Assembly: GCA_029379385.1 (NCBI GenBank)
Contig: CM055612.1
Span: 20,026,001 to 20,090,000 of the forward strand
Length of the DNA: 64,000 bases
Direction of reading: 5' to 3'
Origin: Quillaja saponaria
Lineage: Eukaryota; Streptophyta; Magnoliopsida; Fabales; Quillajaceae
In this document: one piece after another, positions 24,116-34,017 of the stretch
Numbering within the stretch: the first letter of the stretch is position 1
Layout of the letters: each line of letters opens with the position of its first letter
The notes under the pieces: generated by a model
Databases searched by the model: none
What the model saw: only the letters and a program-made list of their open reading frames with translations
What the model was told of the DNA's origin: nothing
Translations under genes and position numbers: made by a program

Positions 24116-26016
24116 AAAATGAAAACACAGGCGGAGGACATAGATTAAGGATCTGCTCCTGCAGATAAACAATATTAACTTGTAATCTAATGACTCAATT
24201 TAAAACTGATTTAAACCCAGACTGCTACTAAGTTTATCTTTGAAATGCATATGACATAGTCCAATTGGACATTGCAAATGGACACTGGTAATTGGGATTC
24301 TACCAGATTTGAATTTATTTGTTGGAGCCTCTTCTCTATGCAGTGTTGAATTTCAATTGGAAAATTAATTTATTAATTTATTTGTGTCTTTCCTAGGTTG
24401 TGAGGGATGCAATTACATCAGGTGTTGATGGCTATGATGCTGATGTCAAGCAATCTGTGAGAAAGGCGGCACATGGCTTGAGATTAACAAGGGAGATTGC
24501 TATGTCTATTGCAAGCAAAGCAGTGAGTACCCATATGAAAAACAATATAAGAATCACTGATGAAAAAATATATCGGCGAGTCTTACTTGTGGATAGAAAA
24601 ATAAAGATTCAGTATGATTGTGACATGTTCACCTTTACAATGCATTTACTTCTATGACTATGCAGGTCCGAAAGATATTCATTAACTACATAAAACGTGC
24701 ACGCACAACTGGAAAAATAGTACTGAAACTGCAAAAGAGCTTAAGAAAATGATAGCTTTCAACACATTGGTTGTGACTAATTTGGTGGAAGATATTAAAG
24801 GGGAGTCATCTGATACCCCAATAGAAGAGCCTACAAAGGAGGAGGTCAAACATGCCTGAAGAGGTTGATGAGGATGAAGAGTGGAATTCCATCCTAAGAC
24901 CCAACAAGGAACTTGAAGCAAAGTTGGGGAAGCCGGGTCAGACAGATATTACTCTTAAAGATGACCTCCCGGAAAGAGATAGGACTGACCTTTACAAGAC
25001 GTACTTACTCTTTTGTCTAACTGGTGAAGTGAAGAAGATACCTTTTGGTGCTCAGATTACTACAAAGAAAGATGATTCAGAATATGTTCTGCTAAATCAG
25101 CTTGGCAGTATCTTGGGCTTGACTTCTAAGGAGATAGTGGAAGTACATAGAAGTCTTGCTGAGCAGGCTTTTAGGCAACAAGCTGAGGTTATTTTAGCTG
25201 ATGGACAGTTGACAGAAGCCAGGGTAGAGCAGCTTAACAATTTGCAGAAGCAAGTTGGCTTACCTCCACAATATGCACAAAAAATAATAAAAAGTATAAC
25301 CACCACAAAAGTGGCTGCTGCCATCAAAACAGCAGTTAGTCAGGGGAGACTCAGTATAAAGCAGATAAGAGAACTTAAGGAATCTAGTGTTGATATAGAC
25401 AGCATGGTATCTGAGAACCTGAGAGAAACCCTCTTCAAAAAAATTGTTGAAAATATTTTCTCATCTGGCACTGGGGAGTTTGACGAGGAAGAAGTCTTTG
25501 AAAAAATCCCCACAGATCTGAACATTTAATGCTGAAAAGGCAAAAGGTGTTGTTCATAAGCTAGCACAGAGTAGATTATCAAAGTCACTCATTCAGGCTG
25601 TGGCACTACTGAGGCAGAGAAATCGTCAAGGAGTGGTATAAACTTGTAGTTCTTGTTGCTCTTCTATTCATATTTTTAGAGATGGGCTTGTTCTCTATTT
25701 TGATATAGCATTAAAGAGGCGTGTACATATCCATGTGTTGATGGCTTGGTATAATGGCCTCTTTCATTTCTTCAGGTTTCCTCTCAATGACTTGCTTGCC
25801 TGTGACAAAGCAGTACCCTCAAGGTCACTTTCATGGGAGGTGCCAGAGGAGCTTGCTGATCTATACTCAGTATACCAGAAAAGTGATCCAGGTCCTGACA
25901 AGTTGTCTCACCTACAGTATCTATTGGGCATAACTGATTCTACAGCAGCTGCTCTGCGAGAGATGGGAGATAGATTACTTCCTATTGGTGCAGAGGAGGA
26001 AAACTTTGTGTTCTGA

Positions 26017-27851
26017 TTGTTGCAATGCATTAGTTGGCAACTTGGCATCAGGCACACTGGAGGGAAAATTGAAGCCCCCTCCAAATGGCAAATTTTTTTT
26101 ACAGTCTTGTTCAACAAAGAAAGGGTAAAGAAATTCCTGATATGTTTATTACAAAAAGCATGATTGGAGCACTGGATTTTCAATACCTTAGTAGTGTCGA
26201 AATGGAGTGATCTACGTTGTTTTTATTTTAATTTTTGGCCATGGGAAAACAGGAGACACACAACAAAACAACACAGAAGCAGAAGCAAATCGAATACAAC
26301 AGGGAACTGTTTCCAAGCTAGTTCCTTCTCAAGTCAATGCTGTAGCTGACTGGCTAGCAAAGACAGCTTAGTAGAGGATGTGCCCCTCAAACTGGGTGTC
26401 TCAACCACCCCATCCTTCTTGTTCACATTCTTTCCACAGTGATCTACGTTGTTGACTCGTGCTGTTTGTTTTGAGAATAAAATTGAGTATGCGCTTGTGT
26501 CTCATTCACCTATAGGAGGGACCACTTGCAAAATGCAAATTAGATTTGATCGATTTTGTCCAATCTGTTTGTATCAATATGAATTCGTAGCATTGGTGTA
26601 ATGAACAGGCCTAATTGAGGTTTATGGAAATGAAGCTAGTTTCTTGATATTACTGGAGTTGATTTGGATTGCCTAATAAGGCTATCGTTAGATTGTTACT
26701 ATTCTTTTCTGTGTAAATTATACTTTATAAACCTGTAGTTTCCACTAGGTTTACTCTAATTATTGAAATGAATGCAGAAGAAATTATGTTATTTGATAGG
26801 CTTGCACTTGAATGCGTTCCATGAAAGAAAAAAGAAGAAGAATATGCTAGTCACTAGAGAATGGAATACAATGAAATTAATAGCATCTCTCCCCACTTCC
26901 TATAGCACCAACTCTTCCAGTTTCTTTGCAGACTTTTCTAGCGCAATGGTTAAAAGATGGAACCTGAGCCCTCTGAATGGAACCAGTGGCCATATTTGTA
27001 CTGATTGCTGGAAAATAAACTAGACGATGGAAATTAACAGTACTGATCAGAACTTGCACCTCTCCTGTTAATTACACCATGTTTTTGTGTGTTAATTCTC
27101 AAATAGGAATGTTCAAAAGTTGCTTCTGTAGACTGTATTAGTGCATTTCTCCTGTTGAAGTTGAGTTGGGTGTGAAAGTGATCTGTTGATGTTTTGTATC
27201 ATTGCCTCAACAGAAACTAGTATTTTATACTACAGTTGCTTATTCTCGGCAATATATTGGGAAGCAAGATACATTATTCTGATTCAGATGACAAGTTTTG
27301 GGCTGGAAAGAAAGTTTCAGATTCTAGTTGAGTATACTAACAACTCGCTAGTCATGAGCTGCAACAGCTAGGGTATCTGCTCATGACAATACACTGCCGC
27401 CTTTGCATGCTTTGTCATCCTCTACTTTAATTTCATTAATCACATCAAAAATCTTGCCCGATTCACTATGTTGTCCAAATGGTTGTTGAAAAAGGTTTCG
27501 GTTTTATAGTGAACCATACATCTTGTTAGAATTCAGAGAGTCGCAAATATTCAGTATGATAAACTATGGAATTTCATGGCTAGCCATCTTCAAGACAACA
27601 GTGTTCATTTCCACACCAAGATTTGTTTTTGTAGTTGTGTTATGGTAGAAGATCAGATGTCAATTAGTTTTGTCTTCTGATATAAAGGAAGAAACTTTTT
27701 TATTTCTATGATGTCTGTACCCTGAAACATATTTACATTTGACATACTTGCCCATTTTGTGATTATTTATAATTATTATCAAAACTACATTAAGATTTAT
27801 AGTCTATAAACTCATGGTTTGAAAATGCTATGACTTGTTAATTCTACAGTT
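26017..27851. other. Downstream region of TIC110; no complete gene
   Basis: The left part presumably holds the TIC110 3' untranslated region. Around 26250-26440 the plus strand reads QVNAVADWLAKTA before a stop, resembling the end of a plant LINE or RNase-H-like (RVT_3) domain, so a small retroelement scrap is possible. The remainder has only short frames with no family features. Confidence 0.4.
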
Positions 27852-28490
27852 TCAGTTGATTTTTCTGCAGTTGAGTCTCTGATCTCTCCAAAGTCATTTG
27901 CAAAGGAACCAAGATTGTTACTGTAGACCTTTTGAACTCAGCAAAGCCTGGTAATAAACACTATCAAAACTTCCATAGTTGCATCAAGTGGTGCTAAATT
28001 GCTATCTCCTCCACTTGCAGGGAAAATGTTTTTCAAAGAGTTTGCAAAGCTGGGGTCAATGTTGGTATCATATTTGGTCCTGTTACGAAATGTAACACAT
28101 CGAGCAAATTCAATAGTATGAGCTTAGACAGCACAACCAGGTTTTTCAGGTCTAGTCCATGAGCCTGGAAATTAGAGAGAACCTGGGAGAAGCTGAAAAA
28201 GGTAGGAGGAAGATTGCTATTCGCGGCATCTCTGCTTGCAGTTCTTGCATCTCTTCTGCCTAGTTGCACTTGGTAATTTGGACCTCCCAACTAAAAAACA
28301 GAAACATTAAGAACGGATCTATAAGCACTTGCATTTTGTGAACTAGCCAAAAATAAGAGAACAAAGGTTTGAACACTCACTATGGCTACTCTCATGTCAC
28401 GTGGCGTTCCTAACATAGGTTTATTTTCTACTTTCAACAAGTCACTGACCGACCACTTGACAACTCCATTGCCAAGCCTCAACTTCTCAA
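27852..28490 (-). pseudogene. Class III peroxidase fragment, 5'-truncated and frameshifted
   Basis: Reading right to left, a partial exon (about 28490-28381) has GVVKWSVSDLL and PRDMRVAI, worn versions of the 'GVVSCADIL...AARD' block, before a GTGAGT donor. The next exon starts at 28290 after TTTTTTAG with LGGPNYQVQLGRRDARTAS and FQAHGLDLKNLVVL. The frame then shifts at the proximal-His motif (expected SGAHTIG; here one base is lost), followed by FARCVTFRNRT, YDTNIDPSFANSL and SGGDSNLAPLDAT. Later frames give FDSVYYQALLSSKG and a C-terminus RLNCRKIN before TGA at 27852. The intron usually found at the LSG/AHT junction is absent, as in some family members. Missing are the signal peptide, distal His exon and substrate region. 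It is a relic and probably not the source of a protein. Confidence 0.8.
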
Positions 28491-28849
28491 TGCGGAACTA
28501 CTACACACACAAGTGTAATATTTCAACCACAAAATAGCCCACCCCTGTTTACGAGAATTCTTCCCAACCTTTTATTACTCTCAAAAGGAAACTCATGCAG
28601 AAAGTGCTATAAAGGTTTAACACAATTCTAGGAGGAACTTGTCTTAGGAATACAACTAGAATTACACCCACAAATAACCTTCACTCACTCTAGCTTCTTA
28701 TGTTCTAATACAACATAGGCTAGCCTTTATATAGGCATTTCTCACTTGGCAGTAACATCCCTACTGCCTAGGCACTAAATGTTCTCTAACAACCCACTAA
28801 CACAAGGGATTACATGGATAAAGCATGTATACACATATTTCTCTACACA

Positions 28850-29140
28850 TTATAGCCACTAAGCCTGGCTTTTAGGACCACTGAGCCTTGATTATAGTAG
28901 CAATCCAGCCACTAAGTCAAGTTCAGGTTTGTCCACGTTTTTAGGAGCCGCTAGCCACCATGCCATGGTTTTGGAAGCCACAAGCCACCATGCTACATTT
29001 TTAGGAACCACCAAGCCACTATGCCATGTTTTTAGGAACCACCAGGCCTATATGTCATGCTTTTAGGAACCACCAGCAACTAACTTACCAACAACACTTG
29101 CAGCCACTTTCCCCCGCTTTTAGGAACTTTCCAAGCCATT
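28850..29140. repeat. Degenerate minisatellite, about 33-bp unit
   Basis: At least four imperfect copies of a unit like CCACCATGCCAT-TTTTAGGAACCACCAAG follow each other, with a variable central A/T tract. The copies differ by substitutions and small indels. The array lies in the possible U3 part of the LTR-like block. Confidence 0.7.
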
Positions 29141-29199
29141 AACTAACTGTATAACAGCCTGCTGTCCACATTCCGACATTTAAGGGAACCGTGTCAACC

Positions 29200-29345
29200 A
29201 GCATGTCTAGACCGTGTTGAAGCCCATGTCAAGGTGGTGTCGGGACCATGTCAAGTTTGTGTCAAGACCATGTCAAGACCCTAATGTCAAGACTCATGGC
29301 AAGACCCATGTCAAGACCAATGGCGAGACCAACCTGTCAAGCCAT
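29200..29345. repeat. Short-unit tandem repeat, CATGTCAAGAC type
   Basis: The word ATGTCAAGACC or close variants (GTCAAGTTTGT, ATGGCAAGACC, ATGGCGAGACC) recurs about ten times. It creates a repetitive 66-codon open frame at 29248-29448 that is not a gene. Confidence 0.75.
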
Positions 29346-29584
29346 GTTAGTCTACATCTATAACATTGCATACATAATCCATAATGTCATAACAGGATTT
29401 AACTCAATTACATTGGCAACAACAATACATTATGTTTTAACTTACTAAGCTTATTTAAAACACACTGCCAATTGACTCTTTCATGTGAAAATGGTGGAAC
29501 CAACCCTGTTTCATATGAAAACGGTAGAAACGACCCTGTTTTGACCAAAATTCATGGTTGTATTTTTATAAGTGAGTTTTGCTT

Positions 29585-30240
29585 CAGGTAGTGTGGAAAC
29601 CAGTGTTGTCACGGGCAAAAGGCACCTCTAAGGCGATAAATTCCAAAATAGCCTGAGACGAGAGGCGTTAAAAAGGCGATAATTATCAAAATTCTAACAA
29701 ACTTCTACTAGATATACCAGTATGAATACTAAACTAAAAAATAATAAATTATAATACATAGCAAGTGATTATATAAATTTTAAATAAATAAAAGGATCAA
29801 TATTTGAATTAATAATTCAACTTAACATCATAAATATTAATAATTTAAAATTAAAGAAATACACATCATTCCAATCTATCAAAATCCTCATATGTAGTTA
29901 AATTTTAAAACCAAAAACGTAGTTCCAAACCATATTGAATGAGAAAAGAATTCTAATTGCTCTTGTAAGAAAAGAGTTATATTATTTACTGATTCTAATT
30001 GCTCTGTCTCGTCATCTTCTCCAGAGACACAGCAGGCCTTCTCAGCTGATGATTCCAGGCACTGACATATTTTCAAATCCGCAAGCGGTCGGCCTCGGCC
30101 GCTTCTTGGCTTGACTCAGGCGGCTTCTAAGGTGGCAAAGGCGCACGCCTCTGCTTTTCCGACTCGCTTGAGGGGTCTTCAGGCGGCGTGTCTACTCCTC
30201 GCCTCGCCTGAACGCCTATATTGAATATAGGTTTCCACTG
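29585..30240. mobile_element. GC-contrasted block flanked by GTGGAAACC inverted repeats, MITE-like
   Basis: GTGGAAACC (about 29591) is matched in reverse complement by GGTTTCCAC (about 30229). Inside, a short run of AGGCG/GGCAC words opens the block, the middle is AT-rich, and the right third is unusually GC-rich (GCAAGCGGTCGGCCTCGGCC, 30081-30100). The 'AGGCG...CGCCT' composition is common in a class of plant non-autonomous DNA elements. No transposase or clear target duplication was seen. Confidence 0.4.
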
Positions 30241-31922
30241 GAAACGGAAACGTTTTGCACATTTCTACACAAATTTTTAAACCTTGCCTGTAACCCTACT
30301 AGAGAGCAAAAGATTTTGAGCCTTCATCTTAATAGGCCTTCCATTACACTTACCTCTACCTAAGATATGAGAATCAGCAAAACATTCTGCTAATGCAGCT
30401 TTACCAAAGCCTAATAGACTAATAGAGTTCCGATCTTGGTAAACCCCAATCATTTTCTTTTAGAATAGCCACATTTCTTCCAATTGGCTTTAGCTCTAAA
30501 GCCTGCAGGATCTGCAACATTACAAAAGCAGCATGGAACTGATCCAAGTGAAGCCATCAACTTAACAGAGCAATATTAGACAGGATTCATATGAGCAAAA
30601 AGGGTATATCATAAACCTAAACAAAGAAAATGGAAGAACATGGAGCTTGCATATCTTGGAATGTTTATTTAAAGGAGAAACAGCAACCATTCCTAATGCA
30701 ACATAGGACTTAAAACAGTTTGGAAGAGTAACCAAAGGCCTCACTAATGATTACAGCTGTAACTGTTTCTGAGATTTCGTACCTTGCAAACTTTGTTCTG
30801 ACAACTTCAGTTGAAAAGTTGTTCCTCAGTCTCATATCCATGCTATCATGACAATACTCCAATACCAGATATTGTGTTAAATTACAAGGATTAGCAGACT
30901 ACTTTCTGAGGCTCATTGTTGTACATTTACATGGGTCAATAGGTACCATAAAAAGTTTGAGTTGCAATGGAAGCTAGAAAAAAACAGACAAGGGGTACCA
31001 CATAATCTCTTTCGAAAAGAAAAGGAAAACATAAATGCGAGGGTGTGAAGAAAATATGAACATTCAAAAAGGCAATGCCATATTCTGCATTCAAATATGA
31101 AGACACATGCATTAACATCCATACCAACCTATATTCGATTCAAAGGTAGTAGATGTGTTTGGCGCTAGTTTGTAGTAATTCAAATCTAACTTTCAATTGA
31201 AACCTATAAAATCTACTTCAATATGAATAATATAACTTTTAAGCAATGAAGAAAAAGAAAAATGAAAAATGAAAAGGCTAATTTACACAAATCTCTTTGA
31301 TGTCAACTTCCAACTAATGCTCATATATAGTGTGCAATCCATATGTAAACTTGAAACAGAGGAGAGTCAGGAGCCTGTTCCATGCCCCTTGTTAATAGAA
31401 TAGGGACAATTGTTTTTAAGCTGTAAGCCTGTAACATGGGTTAAAAGATGATACAATACATAAAGGTACTGACTTTTCAATTTCATTTTATGGAGAGTAT
31501 ACCAAATTTTAGCATAATAATTGTGTTATGAATTATGATCCTCTTACAGAATAAATATAGAACTGTCTTTAGAGAAATCAAACATCTCAACAGCCATATG
31601 GATAAATAAGAGGCAAGAAAAGCAAGGGAAAAGAGTGCAAGTAACAGAAACTGATCTTGCACATAAAATACATTGTAACTTTTCTTTTCTGCTAATTATG
31701 GTCAAGATTTATGCTTGTCAAGTAATTCTTGACCATATGAGACTTAATCGGAACAGACAGTATCTCACATACCAAAGGAGGGAACTCATCAACAAATTTT
31801 AAATTAGTTACCAGAATGGAATAATTATATAACTACATAGTTAATGGTACTATACTAAGAAGTAGACCAAAAGAGGGGAATAACACTTTACAAGGTGACT
31901 GATCTGACAACTCGCTGAGAAA
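30241..31922. other. Gap between the peroxidase relic and BLOS1; one short ORF of unknown nature
   Basis: On the minus strand 30557-30450 an ATG frame of 35 codons begins MASLGSVPCCFCNVADPAG and ends in TGA; the next frame continues NDWGLPRSELY. The Ser/Ala-rich start looks like a plastid transit peptide cut by a frameshift, but no family could be named, so it is not called as a gene. The rest of the gap is AT-rich and probably includes the BLOS1 3' untranslated region. Confidence 0.3.
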
Positions 31923-33261
31923 TTATTCTTGATGAATGTTGTAGATAGCTGCAGTTATGCTTTTACAATCATATTCCATGGTCTTCATCCAGTTCTCAAA
32001 GTCTCCGATTTCCTGTAACATGAAGTTTAAGATAGCGTGACATTATAGCACAGTATATTCCTTGGAAAGAAAACATCAACTGGAGAAAAAGATTGGAATA
32101 GACCATTTACAATTTAAACAGACCTAGACAGTCAATACTGCAACATCAAATAATTTTCTCCTAATTTTTATTATGAAGAGACACCTAAATAATTTTTTTT
32201 TTTTTTTAAAGAGTCCATTATATTTCATCGGTTACATTTTTATTCCTTTTATATGATTCTATGAATGGAGATTCTCCCAAAAGGAAATTTTGTTGCTAGT
32301 CGAATATCAGTTCACCCAAAACCTTGAAGTTCTAAGGTTTGGAAATCTCCATGCATCTATGATTATATTCCTTACATTAGTTTACCACTTGACCAATGTG
32401 GTACCTCCAATGTTGGTAGAGTAATTAAGGGGATGTCAATAAACTAAACATATGCCATCAAACAATAAGCTTATACCTCTTCCCTTTTAATTTTCAAAAT
32501 TTTTGATAAGGGCAAACCAGATTTACATCGTTCTGTAAGATCGTTAAGCATTTAGGAGGAAATCATGTCATAACTCATAAGAGATGGGTTCACAAAATGA
32601 TAATTCATCTTCCCAATAATAAATCCTTTATGTTTCATCTTCAAAATTTTCAAGAGATACGCCCTAACAAAAGTAGCACCCACGAAAATCAATATCATAT
32701 TTTTATAAATTTCCCAGATTAAATTCCACTACAGTAATTCAATAACAGCAGATAAGGATAGAAGAAGCAATGTCTAACCTTAACAGTCGTGTTCAAAGAA
32801 TGAGTAGCAACGAGCCATTGGTCCGTCTGCTTCATAAATCGTGTAATTGTGGCAGCCAATGTTCGAATTTCAAGCTCAATTCGCTTCTCGTTGATGAAGG
32901 ATTCTTGTACACCACCATTGACGGCTTCAACTAAAAGATCTGAAACACGCGCAGCAGTTCCTATAGCATCTTTCTTAGCTTTCTCTGCCTCAACAAAATT
33001 CCCAAACAACTAATTATAGAAAAAGAAGAAAGAAAAAAAATAGCTGAGGCATTCCAGTGAAAAAGCTGTAGTTCAAAATTCCCGAAAATTTAGAAAAAGA
33101 CCTGTGTGTTGGCGGAGTGTGAGAGAAGCGTGGTGGTGATCATGAAGTAATTGCAACAAAGAAGCTTCTAAACCACCGCCGCCGGGGCCAGCGGAAGATC
33201 CTTCTGTCACCGACGAGGGAATGGCGAAGCCTCGGGCTACCGAAAGTTGGTGGGCATACAT
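31923..33261 (-). CDS. BLOS1: BLOS1, BLOC-1 complex subunit 1 homologue (GCN5L1 family), 3 exons
   Basis: Exons on the minus strand are 33261-33102, 32984-32779 and 32012-31923, with GTCTTT and GTTAGA donors and clean AG acceptors; they join in phase to 151 aa ending in TAA. The protein opens MYAHQLSVARGF with a Gly-rich segment, then EASLLQLLHDHHHASLTLRQ (about residues 32-51). Next come KDAIGTAARVSDLLVEAVNGG, INEKRIELEIRTLAATI, KQTDQWLVATHSLNTTVK and a C-terminal EIGDFENWMKTMEYDCKSI. These are the conserved helical blocks of plant and animal BLOC1S1, and the length matches the Arabidopsis protein (about 152 aa). By family knowledge it works in the endosomal BLOC-1 complex with SNX1 in vacuolar sorting; in Arabidopsis it affects auxin carriers. 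No lesion was found. The upstream side carries a 43-bp tandem duplication and then a copia insertion. Confidence 0.93.
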
Positions 33262-33390
33262 TTTCCCGGAGGTGGGTCAGGCTTCTAATGCCAAGCCCAA
33301 TCTTCTCTGTGAAATAATGAAAGGGGGGAGAGAAGCCAGCAAGTTAACTAGTAGGTGTAACAGCTAGGACGACTGACCTGTGACTGTGAT

Positions 33391-33476
33391 ATAAATTGTT
33401 GGTGATTAGTAAATTGAAATAATATTATGTATTATAAATTGTTGGTGATTAGTAAATTGAAATAATATTATGTATT
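33391..33476. repeat. Perfect 43-bp tandem duplication upstream of BLOS1
   Basis: Two adjacent copies starting ATAAATTGTTGGTGATTAG (33391 and 33434) are identical over 43 bp. They lie about 130-215 bp upstream of the BLOS1 ATG, so within its promoter or leader. Identity implies a recent event. Confidence 0.9.
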
Positions 33477-33762
33477 TCTTTTTGTAGAAGAAGGAACTCG
33501 GTAGAAAGCTAACGATTGGAATTTTGTTTTTTAATTTACTCACAATAAAAATGGTGAATTCGTTAACTAGAAAGCGAAAAATGTGAAATTAAGTACTAAT
33601 AACTTTTTGAATAACATTGAGATTATAACGTGTATTCAAATTACTAAATCATATTTTATTGAATGTTATAGCAGCAGTTGCGCAAGAATCTCAAGTTTCC
33701 AGTTCAACCTCTGCCTACAAATGAGGATAATTTATGGTTCCAAGATTTCGGCAGGAAGAGTT

Positions 33763-34012
33763 TATGAGTAAAGGCAGTTTGTGAGTTTTGGAGAATATGA
33801 TTTTCCACTATCTTCATCAGTTAGTTTACACAGCATATATAGATGAATGTATGTAAGAAATACGAAGGAGAGAGATAAGTATGGTGACTATTACAACTAT
33901 TTACTCATTTGAATATTCCTATGGATAGTGTTCCTTATCATGAGGTTTACTCATTCGAATGTTCCTATGGATAGACCCTTATCATGAGGAATTCTGTGCA
34001 TGGTTACTGATA
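33763..34012 (-). repeat. 3' LTR of the copia element
   Basis: It matches 38136-38370 from the GAGTAAAGGCA(A/G)TTTGTGAG block through GTTCCTATGGA to GCATGGTT(A/G)CTGATA. It has an extra CATATATAGATGAATGTATG stretch relative to the other copy and several substitutions, so the insertion is not recent. Confidence 0.85.
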
Positions 34013-34017
34013 CGCCC

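Larger units (their letters stand above)
16960..26016 (+). pseudogene. TIC110: TIC110 homologue with ten frame-breaking indels
   Basis: Fifteen exons: 16960-17504, 18910-18969, 19231-19354, 19459-19527, 19653-19752, 19951-20015, 20194-20259, 20390-20484, 20797-20924, 21034-21134, 21658-21873, 22069-22223, 24397-24522, 24666-25635, 25776-26016. They cover the whole TIC110 protein (about 1000 aa), the inner-envelope channel and co-chaperone scaffold of the plastid TOC/TIC import machinery. Visible are a Ser-rich transit peptide, a glycine-rich membrane segment (AAGYGLGTRFGG), IGRRVFRQRLETGD, KLLYRAYVTDSL, KAAHGLRLTREIAMSIAS, QITTKKDDSEYVLLNQLG and the C-terminus EEENFVF. Frame breaks: 17377 (+1), about 17435 (-1), 19709 (+1), about 19961 (-2), about 20245 (+1), 21675/21676 (-1), about 24715 (-1), 24851 (+1), 25525-25527 (+1), about 25783 (-2). 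Each segment is open in its corrected frame and all splice sites are intact. A young unprocessed pseudogene or assembly errors are both possible. Family identity is certain; functional state is not. Confidence 0.85.
28491..29402 (-). mobile_element. Candidate LTR-like insertion upstream of the peroxidase relic
   Basis: On the minus strand the block has, in order, repeat-rich DNA (possible U3), a TATA-like box CTATATAAAGG (about 28725-28738), a leader-like stretch and an AATAAAAGG signal near 28565, ending GTAGTTCCGCA. This is the order of an LTR. CTCAA occurs directly on both sides (28486-28490 and 29403-29407) and could be a target duplication, but the outer end is not a canonical TG. Identity as a solo LTR is an inference. 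Confidence 0.4.

Noticed and set aside
29248..29448. 66-codon frame with MSRPMARPMSRP-like repeats
   Set aside because: It is a translation of the CATGTCAAGAC tandem repeat, not a protein gene.
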